DNA of 64,000 bases from contig NZ_CP010429.1 of NCBI RefSeq assembly GCF_000974425.1, forward strand, positions 2,356,001 to 2,420,000. Direction: 5' to 3'. Below are positions 24,333 to 32,170 of this stretch, one piece after another. How positions within the stretch are numbered: position 1 is the first letter of the stretch; each line of letters opens with the position of its first letter. A program made the position numbers and the translations under genes. Below the pieces are notes generated by a model. It had not been told where the DNA came from and did not search any database. It saw only the letters and a program-made list of their open reading frames with translations. This DNA is from Spirosoma radiotolerans. Lineage in GTDB: Bacteria; Bacteroidota; Bacteroidia; Cytophagales; Spirosomataceae.

Positions 24333-26810
24333 ATGAGCGTAACGTATAGGACGATTTTAATTTGTTGGGCGGTACTAGGTTGCCTGGTAACACCCGAAAC
24401 GGTATTGGCACAGCTGAAAGTCACTTTTCCGGTGAATCGAATGGTTCTCCAGCGAGATGCCAACAACCGGGCCAGGGTCCAGATCGCCGGTAGCTATAGT
24501 CGGCAGTTGGATATGGTCGAAGCCCGGGCAGTGGTACGGACCACTGGGCAAGGCACGACGACAGCCTGGTCTACCTTACAAGTCAATCCAACGAATGGTC
24601 AGTTCAGCGGTAATCTGGACGTAACGGGAGGCTGGTATAAAATTCAGGTAAGGGGATCAAAAGGTGGCAATCTGGTGGCAGTCGATTCGGTGGAGCGGTT
24701 TGGCGTGGGGGAGGTCTTTGCGATCATCGGTCACTCCAATGCCCAGGGATCAAGTTGTATCGTGGACGGAGTAAACCGTTGTCCTTCTATAAACGGGGCC
24801 AGTGATGACCGGGTGACGGTAATAGCCGTAGACCCCAATACCAGTACGTTTCAACAATACCTAAATACCGCCGATACACAATATATACCCGGCCTGAACT
24901 TCGATCAGTTGATGACCCATAACGGTAGCTCGCCTTTCGGGGAGTACGCCTGGTTATGGGGGCATATGGGCGATGAATTGGTCAGACGCCTGAATGTGCC
25001 CGTCTTGCTGTACAATGCCGGATTTGGAGGAACCACCATGCAGTTTAATTACTGGGCCGCTTACGACATTCCCTTTCAGCATTCGTTTGTGCGGTATGAT
25101 CTGCGTATGCCGTATGCTAACCTGCGTAATCTGATGAATCTCTACGTGCCCACAACCGGCATTCGGGCCGTCCTGATTCAACATGGTGAAAATGACCGGG
25201 GAAATCCGACCGATTCGACCTATAAATACTACAGCAAAGTGATCGACAAAATGAGGACAGAGTTTAACAAGCCAGATTTAGGCTGCATTGTGGCTTTGTC
25301 TTCGTTTGTGGGCGGTCGTTTTGATAACGTGCGATCGGCCCAAACGCAGATCATAAACCGAACCAATTACAAAGCCTTCCAGGGGCCTGATCTTGACCAG
25401 ATCAGCTCCATCGACGACCGGCCTGATGGCATTCATTTCTCACCAACCGGCCAGGTAAAAGCCGGTGATTTGTGGGCGGCAGCAATCAGCACGGTTTGGG
25501 CGTCTGCTGCGCCGTACACGGCAGAGGCACAACCAATGACAAGCCTGAGTTGCGCTGACTCCAATCGAGTGGTTATCGCCCAGCCCGCCGGATACGCCTA
25601 TCGGTGGAGTACGGGCAGTTTGCTCCAGCGATTAACGGTGGGCGCAGGTACCTATTCGGCCCGGATCATGAATAGTCAGAAAAAGACCTATTTCCCACCC
25701 GCTACAGTGGTGCCAGCCGTTGTGCAGCCTGCTTCCCCCGTTTTAACCACAGACAATGGCACATTGAGTATTTGTCGCCGTACCGGGCTGCGGCTCAACT
25801 CCTCTTATTCGGGGCCGAACCTATGGAGTACGAGCGCTACCTCCTCATCGATTGTTGTTACTACACCAGGCGTGTATAGCGTTCAGGCCGTAGAACCCGT
25901 ATACGGTTGTTTGTCAGCGGCCGTTAGCCGGACCGTTACAGTAGCCCCTGTTGACTTAAGCATTACCCTGCAGACGTCGCGACTGGCTGTGGCCCTCAAC
26001 GATACCGTTGGCTTTCGGTTGCTGGTTAATAACAAAAGTGGTTGCGATGCGGGCAGTGTATCCATCCAAAGTCGCTTACCACCCAATTTGACGTTCGTTT
26101 CAGCCGCCAACCCGCTCAGGCTTTCGAACAACATAGTTAGTGGTACGATTTCGGGTTTATCTGCTGGCACAACAGTCAGTCAGCAATATATCGCCCGGGT
26201 AACCACCGCAGGGACTTACCGCACCACCGCTGAAATTACGTCGACGGTTAACCCCGACATAAATTCGACACAGAACAATGGTACGGCTAATGGAGAAGAC
26301 GACGAAGCGCAAACGTATGTACGGACATTTACGTATTCCCCCAATCGGTATGAGTCGGCCAACCCTGGCCAGGTCCTTCTTCCAATCGTTCGGGGGAATC
26401 AACCCCTGGCCGATTCGACCAAAGCCGACTTAAGTTTACGGATGCAAGTCAGTCGGCCAGCGGCCTTGACGGGCCAACTGGTGGATATTAGCCTGATTGT
26501 AACCAATCAGGGAGGCTTAACAGCGACAAACGTGGTCGTGAACAATGTGCTGCCCTCGGGTGTCGTTTTTATTTCCTCTGCCTCAGGCCTGACGCTGAGT
26601 GGGTCAGTGCTCAGCGGTTCCATTCGCTCCATTCCCGCCGGACAGTCGGTGAGTCTAGTATTTACGGTCCGGTTAGCCAGCAGTGGTTTCTATACAAATC
26701 AAGCGCAGATCATGAGTGTTACTCAATCGGACCCGGACTCGAGGCCTGGAAATGGGTATACGAATGGGGAAGACGACCAGTGTAGCGTTACGCTACGCAC
26801 ATCCAGTTAA
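24333..26810 (+). CDS. Secreted SGNH/sialate O-acetylesterase-like protein with DUF11 repeats
   Basis: An 825-residue protein started at MSVTYRT (24333), preceded by AAGGGAAG and followed by a normal signal peptide ending LAQ; an ATG at 24312 would add seven residues. Residues about 20-390 resemble an SGNH esterase: the nucleophile serine lies in VFAIIGHSNAQGSS (near 134) and the Asp-His pair in PDGIHFSPTGQ (near 364), with a GND-like ENDRGN between. A middle beta-rich segment (about 400-540) contains SLSCADSNRVVI and a Cys-containing Ig-like stretch. Two DUF11 repeats follow (SITLQTSRLAVALNDTV; LSLRMQVSRPAALTGQ). Probably a surface carbohydrate esterase. No T9SS sorting domain is seen at the C-terminus. 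The 286 bp upstream is AT-rich and non-coding. Confidence 0.75.
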   Translation: MSVTYRTILICWAVLGCLVTPETVLAQLKVTFPVNRMVLQRDANNRARVQIAGSYSRQLDMVEARAVVRTTGQGTTTAWSTLQVNPTNGQFSGNLDVTGGWYKIQVRGSKGGNLVAVDSVERFGVGEVFAIIGHSNAQGSSCIVDGVNRCPSINGASDDRVTVIAVDPNTSTFQQYLNTADTQYIPGLNFDQLMTHNGSSPFGEYAWLWGHMGDELVRRLNVPVLLYNAGFGGTTMQFNYWAAYDIPFQHSFVRYDLRMPYANLRNLMNLYVPTTGIRAVLIQHGENDRGNPTDSTYKYYSKVIDKMRTEFNKPDLGCIVALSSFVGGRFDNVRSAQTQIINRTNYKAFQGPDLDQISSIDDRPDGIHFSPTGQVKAGDLWAAAISTVWASAAPYTAEAQPMTSLSCADSNRVVIAQPAGYAYRWSTGSLLQRLTVGAGTYSARIMNSQKKTYFPPATVVPAVVQPASPVLTTDNGTLSICRRTGLRLNSSYSGPNLWSTSATSSSIVVTTPGVYSVQAVEPVYGCLSAAVSRTVTVAPVDLSITLQTSRLAVALNDTVGFRLLVNNKSGCDAGSVSIQSRLPPNLTFVSAANPLRLSNNIVSGTISGLSAGTTVSQQYIARVTTAGTYRTTAEITSTVNPDINSTQNNGTANGEDDEAQTYVRTFTYSPNRYESANPGQVLLPIVRGNQPLADSTKADLSLRMQVSRPAALTGQLVDISLIVTNQGGLTATNVVVNNVLPSGVVFISSASGLTLSGSVLSGSIRSIPAGQSVSLVFTVRLASSGFYTNQAQIMSVTQSDPDSRPGNGYTNGEDDQCSVTLRTSS

Positions 26811-26953
26811 TCAATTAGTTAGGTTTTCTCGTATGAATGTAGGTAAACAGGTTTTAGGTAGTTAACTTTCGTTGTAGAGTAAACATATTTCTTAAATAAC
26901 GTGTCAAATCGGATAGATAGTAAAACATGTCTATGCAAAAACGAATATAAGTT

Positions 26954-27406
26954 ATGATAAAGCTCTTGTTTAGTTTAGTTATTGGTCTGGTGCTGGTCTC
27001 CTGTGGTCGGGCTCAACCCATCGAACCGCCCCACGTTCCGACGGGTTATTTATATAAAGTTGAACCGGGTATTCCGGGTAAGCAGGTGTATGTGTGTAAT
27101 CAACGGCCCTTCACAGTAACGGGTGAATTAGTGGGACCAGGAAATTTAAGGGCACAGGCCCAGCAGGTCTTTGAAAACCTGAAAACCTCGCTCCAGAGTG
27201 TCGATATGACGCTTCGTAATGTAACCCAGGTGACCTACTCCATCAGAGGTACTTCAGTTACTGTCGATACGACCAATGCTCGGGTGCTCAGCAATCTGGG
27301 TACGGCTTATTTTACGCAGGTGCCCAATATTGTCGAGATGAAAAATGTATCCCAGCTTGCTCGTGAAGATGTGTTGATTGAGGTTGAGGTTATTGCCGTG
27401 AAGTAG
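26954..27406 (+). CDS. Lipoprotein with a RidA/YjgF fold, catalytic arginine missing
   Basis: A 150-residue protein with a lipoprotein signal (lipobox LVSC at residues 14-17). The mature part is RidA-like: VYVCNQRPFTVTGELVGPG, NLRAQAQQVFENLKTSLQSV, a beta-hairpin and the final strand VLIEVEVIAVK. RidA deaminases keep an arginine in the PxR motif before the last helix and strand; here that place reads PNIVEMKNV, with Ile instead. The usual cytoplasmic imine-deaminase job is therefore unlikely, and the cell location (outer or inner membrane lipoprotein) is unusual for the family. It may be a ligand-binding trimer. Spaced 143 bp from the SGNH gene on the same strand. Confidence 0.75.
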   Translation: MIKLLFSLVIGLVLVSCGRAQPIEPPHVPTGYLYKVEPGIPGKQVYVCNQRPFTVTGELVGPGNLRAQAQQVFENLKTSLQSVDMTLRNVTQVTYSIRGTSVTVDTTNARVLSNLGTAYFTQVPNIVEMKNVSQLAREDVLIEVEVIAVK

Positions 27407-27464
27407 CTGGTCGTGTATGGTACAGCCACTCCGCTACATCTTTCTCCCATCGTTGACGTCATTG

Positions 27465-27511
27465 AAACATGAGTCATTCCGAATTTCAGAAATTTGGGAT
27501 GACTCATGTTT
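27465..27511. terminator. Hairpin between convergent genes (RidA-like / M23-like)
   Basis: The sequence AAACATGAGTCATTCC pairs with GGGATGACTCATGTTT, and the inner CGAATTT pairs with AAATTTG around the loop CAG. The stem is nearly continuous over about 22 bp. It lies between two genes that point at each other, so it may serve both as terminator. There is no clear T-run. Confidence 0.55.
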
Positions 27512-27645
27512 ACGCGAGGCCTTCCGAAAACGCCAGAGCTAACGCCAACCCATTCGGATTGTCAAGACCGCTGATGGGCTGCGCGAGTTTTTTATTCAGA
27601 TTAGGCAAGCAGTGAGTTGCCAGGTAACGGATTGGAGAAAACACC

Positions 27646-28584
27646 TCATTTCAGGTGGCTCTTCTGCCACTTCTTCAGTTCCCGTTTGCTCATTTCCTGT
27701 TCAATAATCGATGCAGGATGGTCGGACAGGTACAGCGTTCGGGGCACTAACCGGCCGGCTTGCTGCTCGTCCTTGAGCCAGAATCGAACCGGTACATAGG
27801 CCCAATAGTGCTTCTCATCGGTTGGCTGGCCGTTTTTGATGACAGGCGCTTCGTAATTATAATGCACGGCAAACCGAACGTGTGGCCCAAAATCGTAGTT
27901 TTCACCTCCAACGATACCGAGTGGGGTTCCCGCTTCGACAAACTGACCCGGCTCGACGAAAATACTTTTGGGCCGGAAAACGGTGTAGGTGGCAAAGCTA
28001 CAGTCGGGATGATTGATCTCGACCATGTTGTCGTCGCGGTTAAATCCCAGATGAGTCCCGATGAGCGCGGCATCACTGCGCACCGCCGATACCGTTCCCC
28101 GGCGGGCCGCAAACACGGTGTCTCCGCTGTTCATTTTAATGGCCAGCGAATACCAGTCTTTGGGGTCTGCCTGGCCGGCATAGAGTTTGCCAATATACGC
28201 TAATTCGGTGGCACTAACTCGTTTGCCCGGACTCGCTGGCAGCAGATACACCACTGCCGTATCGACTTTAGGTTGTTTACAGCCTTTTATGAAACTGACT
28301 TTATACCGAAACGAATTGGATTGATTGGGTTGAGGCTGTAGCTTAAAAAGCGAATACTGCCCCGGCCTGACATCTGCCTGATAGGGTAGCGTCACCGAGG
28401 CCCGAAGCCCGGTCAATTCGGTGAATGTAACGGTAACCGTGTAGGGGCAGAAGCCCATATTACGACAGAAAAAGGCATACGCCCCCGTGTTGTCTTTTTC
28501 ATAAAAAACCTCAATGGGCGACTGGGCGTTGGTCCTGGTGAAAAGCAAAAGGGTTAAGCTGATGAGTGTGAACAGGCGAATCAT
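27646..28584 (-). CDS. Degenerate M23 (LytM-like) secreted protein
   Basis: Protein of 312 residues started at 28584, where MIRLFTLISLTLLLFTRTNA gives a signal peptide; an in-frame ATG nine codons upstream is less likely. The C-terminal half follows the LytM/M23 pattern: GDTVFAARRGTVSAV, DNMVEINHPD, VEPGQFVEAGTPLGIVG and GPHVRFAVHY. The active-site His and Asp of the usual HxxxD are absent (YSLAIKM stands there), and the HxH is HVR. The domain is probably catalytically dead and, like EnvC or NlpD, may activate a cell-wall amidase or bind peptidoglycan. The N-terminal 110 residues are a beta-sandwich-like part with four cysteines. Confidence 0.78.
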   Translation of the reverse strand: MIRLFTLISLTLLLFTRTNAQSPIEVFYEKDNTGAYAFFCRNMGFCPYTVTVTFTELTGLRASVTLPYQADVRPGQYSLFKLQPQPNQSNSFRYKVSFIKGCKQPKVDTAVVYLLPASPGKRVSATELAYIGKLYAGQADPKDWYSLAIKMNSGDTVFAARRGTVSAVRSDAALIGTHLGFNRDDNMVEINHPDCSFATYTVFRPKSIFVEPGQFVEAGTPLGIVGGENYDFGPHVRFAVHYNYEAPVIKNGQPTDEKHYWAYVPVRFWLKDEQQAGRLVPRTLYLSDHPASIIEQEMSKRELKKWQKSHLK

Positions 28585-28859
28585 GGCAAGAGTGGAATGA
28601 ACTGTTTTCAACGGAGTAGAGCGGGTGAAAATAAGTTTTTTTCGTCATCGGTACGCTATTCAGGCCTAACTATTGTCCTGCCAACAAGGACGACGGCTGG
28701 TACATGCCAGCGGGCCAAACGCGAAGCTAAATGAAAGAATAAACTAATTCATTTGAGGAAACATCATATAATCGGGCTGATACAGACGATATACTTAGTA
28801 GAGTAGTTTGGTTCAAGGGTTAAAAATCCTGTCCTTTGTGGTTCACACGAATTAATAAT

Positions 28860-29696
28860 ATGTTCAACTACCTAAAGGAATCATTTGCTCGAAAGAAGGC
28901 AAGACGTGTCACCAGTAAATACCCGCATGAGGTCAATTCGTTTCAATTGGCTACGGAAGGAGTCGTCGAGTTTGCTAACTGGAAAAACCCACTTATACCA
29001 GCCAAATCGATTACTCAGGGAGAAATTAATTTCTTCCGTCAGTTGGCTCCTTTGGGTAGCTTTTGCATTGATGTAGGCGCTAATATTGGGGATACAACTG
29101 TACCGATGGCACTGGCGGTTGGTAAAGAAGGATTGACATTGGGTTTTGAGCCTAATCCAATGACCTATGAAGTCCTGGAAGCTAATTCACGGCTTAATAA
29201 GGCCAAGACAAACATCGTACCCTTACGCTATGCGGTTACGGAAGAAGAAGGTGAATTTATCTATTCGTCTTCCGAAGCCTCGTTTGGTAATGGGGGTGTT
29301 TCAAGTACGCAGCAAGAAGCTGATCAACATGGTAAGTTTAAACTTCAGGAGAAGGTACAGGGTATCAATCTATTGACGTACTTAAATCAATATTACAACC
29401 AGTATCTACCGAAATTATCGTTTATCAAAGTTGACGTTGAAGGTCACGATATTGATGTTATACGCTCAATATCGACTTTAATTGATCAATACAAACCTGC
29501 CTTAGTCGCTGAGTGCTTTTCAGAAGCTACTCTTGATGAGCGGGTAGAACTCTATCGGATTGTAGCTGATCACAACTACAGTCTTTATTATTTCGCTGAT
29601 TTTGAAGAGAATACAGAAGTTGTCAAGCTTTCCGAGCAGGATATGAATCGCTGGAAAAATTTTAATTTCTACGCTATTTCCAATGAAAAGCTGTAG
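28860..29696 (+). CDS. FkbM-family methyltransferase
   Basis: Protein of 278 residues started at MFNYLKESFARKKARR; an earlier in-frame ATG at 28836 is less convincing. SAM-binding motifs are clear: FCIDVGANIGDTTVPMA, then LGFEPNPMTYEVLEAN, and the FkbM-type core FIKVDVEGHDIDVI. Enzymes of this family O-methylate sugars, lipids or polyketides; here glycan modification is plausible, but no glycosyltransferase is nearby. The gene is more AT-rich than its neighbours and stands alone between two 240-bp spacers, which hints at transfer. Substrate unknown. Confidence 0.85.
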   Translation: MFNYLKESFARKKARRVTSKYPHEVNSFQLATEGVVEFANWKNPLIPAKSITQGEINFFRQLAPLGSFCIDVGANIGDTTVPMALAVGKEGLTLGFEPNPMTYEVLEANSRLNKAKTNIVPLRYAVTEEEGEFIYSSSEASFGNGGVSSTQQEADQHGKFKLQEKVQGINLLTYLNQYYNQYLPKLSFIKVDVEGHDIDVIRSISTLIDQYKPALVAECFSEATLDERVELYRIVADHNYSLYYFADFEENTEVVKLSEQDMNRWKNFNFYAISNEKL

Positions 29697-29939
29697 CTTT
29701 TAGAAAGGTAACGCTGGCATATGGCCAGGCCGGAATACTACACTTGGTTTAATGAATTCTTTCCTGAATCTTTTGAGATACTAATCGTAAAACGTCTGGG
29801 AAGTGGCTGAAGGAGTTGCTAACTTAGTTATTTAGTGTTTTTTACAAGACGTTCAGCGGTAAGATATCTGGTACAATTGCTCAAGGAGTCAGCATGACAA
29901 AAAGTACAGTAATGCCCTTTAATTGAGATACTTATTTTC

Positions 29940-30713
29940 TTACTTTTTGCTAAAATCCAGATCGTATTTCACGTTCAGCCGGAAGCCATGGTTAATTTCG
30001 AAGACGGGTTTCTGGCTAATGGGTTCCAGTTCCGGGTGCTGCGAGATCTGGTTGAGGTAATTCAGTTCAATCGCAAAGGTTTCTCGAAACTGGTACCCCA
30101 AGCCCGCTGAAATTCGATTCTGGTTAAAGATATTTTGCTCGACATTTCGGCCAAAGCCAATAAACAATTCATCGAAGAAATTAGCATACCATTCGCCATC
30201 CTCGATCGTAGCTCCCTGAAGCGGAATCGTGCCCGAAATCTGGTAGCGGGCCCGATTCTGGTACTCCCAACTTTCGATATGCCGCGGATTATCCTCGGCC
30301 CCAATTCCAAGCCACCGTTGTTCGAGCCGGAAGCGATGGCGGAGGCTGACAATGCCCATTTTCGCGCTGAGTTGAATGTCTTCGTGCGTTCGGTTTTCGA
30401 TGGTTGGAACGCCCGCATCCGCAACAGGGTAATCGCCATACGGGTAGGTAGTGAAAAAGGTGAAGCCGCCCGCCAGCTTTACCTGATCGGTTAGCTTGTA
30501 GCCCAAGCCAAGCCGTGCCAGCGACTGCTGCCATGACTGAATCAACGCCACCCGTCGCCATTGGTATTCAGTATGTAATTCCCAGCGTTTACTCAGTTTA
30601 TGATCGCCGTTATAGACATACCAGCCAATGGCGTTGCGGTCAATGACTCGGTACTGCTGGCCAAAACTGGTAGCTGAAAGAAGCAGAAAGAAAAGAACGT
30701 AACGAAGGGCCAT
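29940..30713 (-). CDS. DUF2490 outer-membrane protein
   Basis: A 257-residue protein with a signal peptide (MALRYVLFFLLLSATSFGQ) and beta-barrel strand pattern. It matches the DUF2490 type: SKRWELHTEYQWRR, then LARLGLGYKLTDQVKLAGGF, RHRFRLEQRWLG and the closing strand GFRLNVKYDLDF. Function of DUF2490 is unknown; members are predicted outer-membrane proteins common in Bacteroidota. It is 59 bp downstream of the DUF3179 gene on the same strand and may share a transcript. Confidence 0.82.
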   Translation of the reverse strand: MALRYVLFFLLLSATSFGQQYRVIDRNAIGWYVYNGDHKLSKRWELHTEYQWRRVALIQSWQQSLARLGLGYKLTDQVKLAGGFTFFTTYPYGDYPVADAGVPTIENRTHEDIQLSAKMGIVSLRHRFRLEQRWLGIGAEDNPRHIESWEYQNRARYQISGTIPLQGATIEDGEWYANFFDELFIGFGRNVEQNIFNQNRISAGLGYQFRETFAIELNYLNQISQHPELEPISQKPVFEINHGFRLNVKYDLDFSKK

Positions 30714-30772
30714 CGGGTCAACGAGCGTACATGATAGGTGTACAAGCGCTTTTTGCCCCCGTAGGTTTGAAA

Positions 30773-31912
30773 TTAATATCGTCCGGTAGCTGGATGGAAG
30801 GTTTGCCAGCTATGCCAGAACTCCTGATGGGCAGGCAGCCGGACGAGTCCAGGACCAGCACCCAGCGAACGGCCACTCAAGGCATAGGATTGCGTGCCGC
30901 TGCTCAGGGTATCATGGCGCAGCACGAAGCGGGTGGGCGAGGCAGGACGTTCATAGGCGAAAAAAGAGCGATTATCGTTCGCCAGTACAAGGAGCACCGG
31001 GCGATTGGCGAGTGTGTCCTGAATCAGGCGTTCCCGTTTCAGGCGGTTCCAGTCGTAGGCTTTGCTGCGCTTGCCAACACTCAGGCCCACTACCCACGAT
31101 TTATCATGCCATGACAGACTATCCATGCGGGTAAGGTCGCTACTGCCTTTGCCGCGCTCGTAGGTATCCATTTTTGCGTATCGCTCCGAAAAGGTGGTAT
31201 CAGGCTGCATAACGAGGCTATGAGGATGCAGGGCCATCCATTGTTTCAGGGTCATCTGTTCGCTGAATACTTCGGGTAGCGTATCGCCTTTAAGCGAACC
31301 GGCAATGGATTCGCCATTGGCCTGGCGCCACCAGCTTCCCGTACCAGCATCTTCGAACATCGCATTGAAATGGTCCATACCAACGAGCCGGAAGGTCGCT
31401 GGTTTTCCGTTTATGACCGGACGAAACACGCGTCCGGTACGGCAAACGGTGCAGTAGGTAACCATAATGGGCTGACCGCCAATCGTATCCAGCACCTGGT
31501 GGTGATAACCGATAAATTGAATGGGATACGCTTTTGCCTGCCCGTTCACCTTGATGCCCAAAATCTCCCGATCGGGTTTAACGGCATTGCGACTGGCTGG
31601 CTGGAGTTGTACCGAGCTGGGTTGATAAAACATATGGTCGGCCGCCATTCGGAAGTTGAACGCGTAGCCAACACCAGCCACAAGTACCAACGCAACCAAA
31701 GCCACCCATCTCGACTGCCTGATTGCCGATGCAGCACCGGCCAGGATCAGCAAACCGAAAACAGCCCTGAATGCCCACCGCCATGAGTACAGGAAGTAAG
31801 CCAAATCAAGGCTGTTCATTCGCTGGCTACCCGGCATGGGCATGATAAAATAGACGTTGGCTATTTCGAACAGGAGCAACCCAACGATACCGATGTAAAA
31901 AAGATTTTTCAT
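30773..31912 (-). CDS. DUF3179 membrane protein
   Basis: A 379-residue protein with N-terminal membrane segments (about residues 5-25, 38-60 and 66-85) and a large soluble domain. The soluble part carries DUF3179 hallmarks: KAYPIQFIGYHHQVLDTIGG, the cysteine pair in VTYCTVCRTG, then RLVGMDHFNAMFEDAGTGSW and WRQANGESIAG. The paired Cys and several His suggest metal or redox chemistry, but no activity is known for the family. DUF3179 proteins without membrane segments are more common; the fused N-terminal helices are a variation. Confidence 0.85.
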   Translation of the reverse strand: MKNLFYIGIVGLLLFEIANVYFIMPMPGSQRMNSLDLAYFLYSWRWAFRAVFGLLILAGAASAIRQSRWVALVALVLVAGVGYAFNFRMAADHMFYQPSSVQLQPASRNAVKPDREILGIKVNGQAKAYPIQFIGYHHQVLDTIGGQPIMVTYCTVCRTGRVFRPVINGKPATFRLVGMDHFNAMFEDAGTGSWWRQANGESIAGSLKGDTLPEVFSEQMTLKQWMALHPHSLVMQPDTTFSERYAKMDTYERGKGSSDLTRMDSLSWHDKSWVVGLSVGKRSKAYDWNRLKRERLIQDTLANRPVLLVLANDNRSFFAYERPASPTRFVLRHDTLSSGTQSYALSGRSLGAGPGLVRLPAHQEFWHSWQTFHPATGRY

Positions 31913-31993
31913 TCTACTAAAGTGGCGCGTTCAACGAGACCGCTGTTTCAAGTTTTCTTAACTAATGTGAATGATGGATAGCCTTTTTTTGTC

Positions 31994-32069
31994 CTCCCGA
32001 CGGTGGAAGGATCTTAACGTGTCCTTACTTGATTGCCAGGAAGCTTTAAGATACCTCCTCCGTCGGGAG
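31994..32069. repeat. Imperfect inverted repeat around 31.99-32.07 kb
   Basis: The left arm 31994-32017 begins CTCCCGACGG and ends ATCTTAA; the right arm 32046-32069 begins TTAAGATACC and ends CCGTCGGGAG. The arms are 24 bases with about four mismatches around a 28-base loop. It lies in the 258-bp spacer between two minus-strand genes. It may terminate the PQQ dehydrogenase transcript or be a small decayed mobile palindrome. No T-run follows on either strand. Confidence 0.55.
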
Positions 32070-32170
32070 AAAAATCCTCATAACTAACTTAAGCGATTAG
32101 TTAATCATTCTGCACGTTACCTAAAAATCAGGTATCGATGTAAGGCTACCTGATCAATGCACTAACGTGT

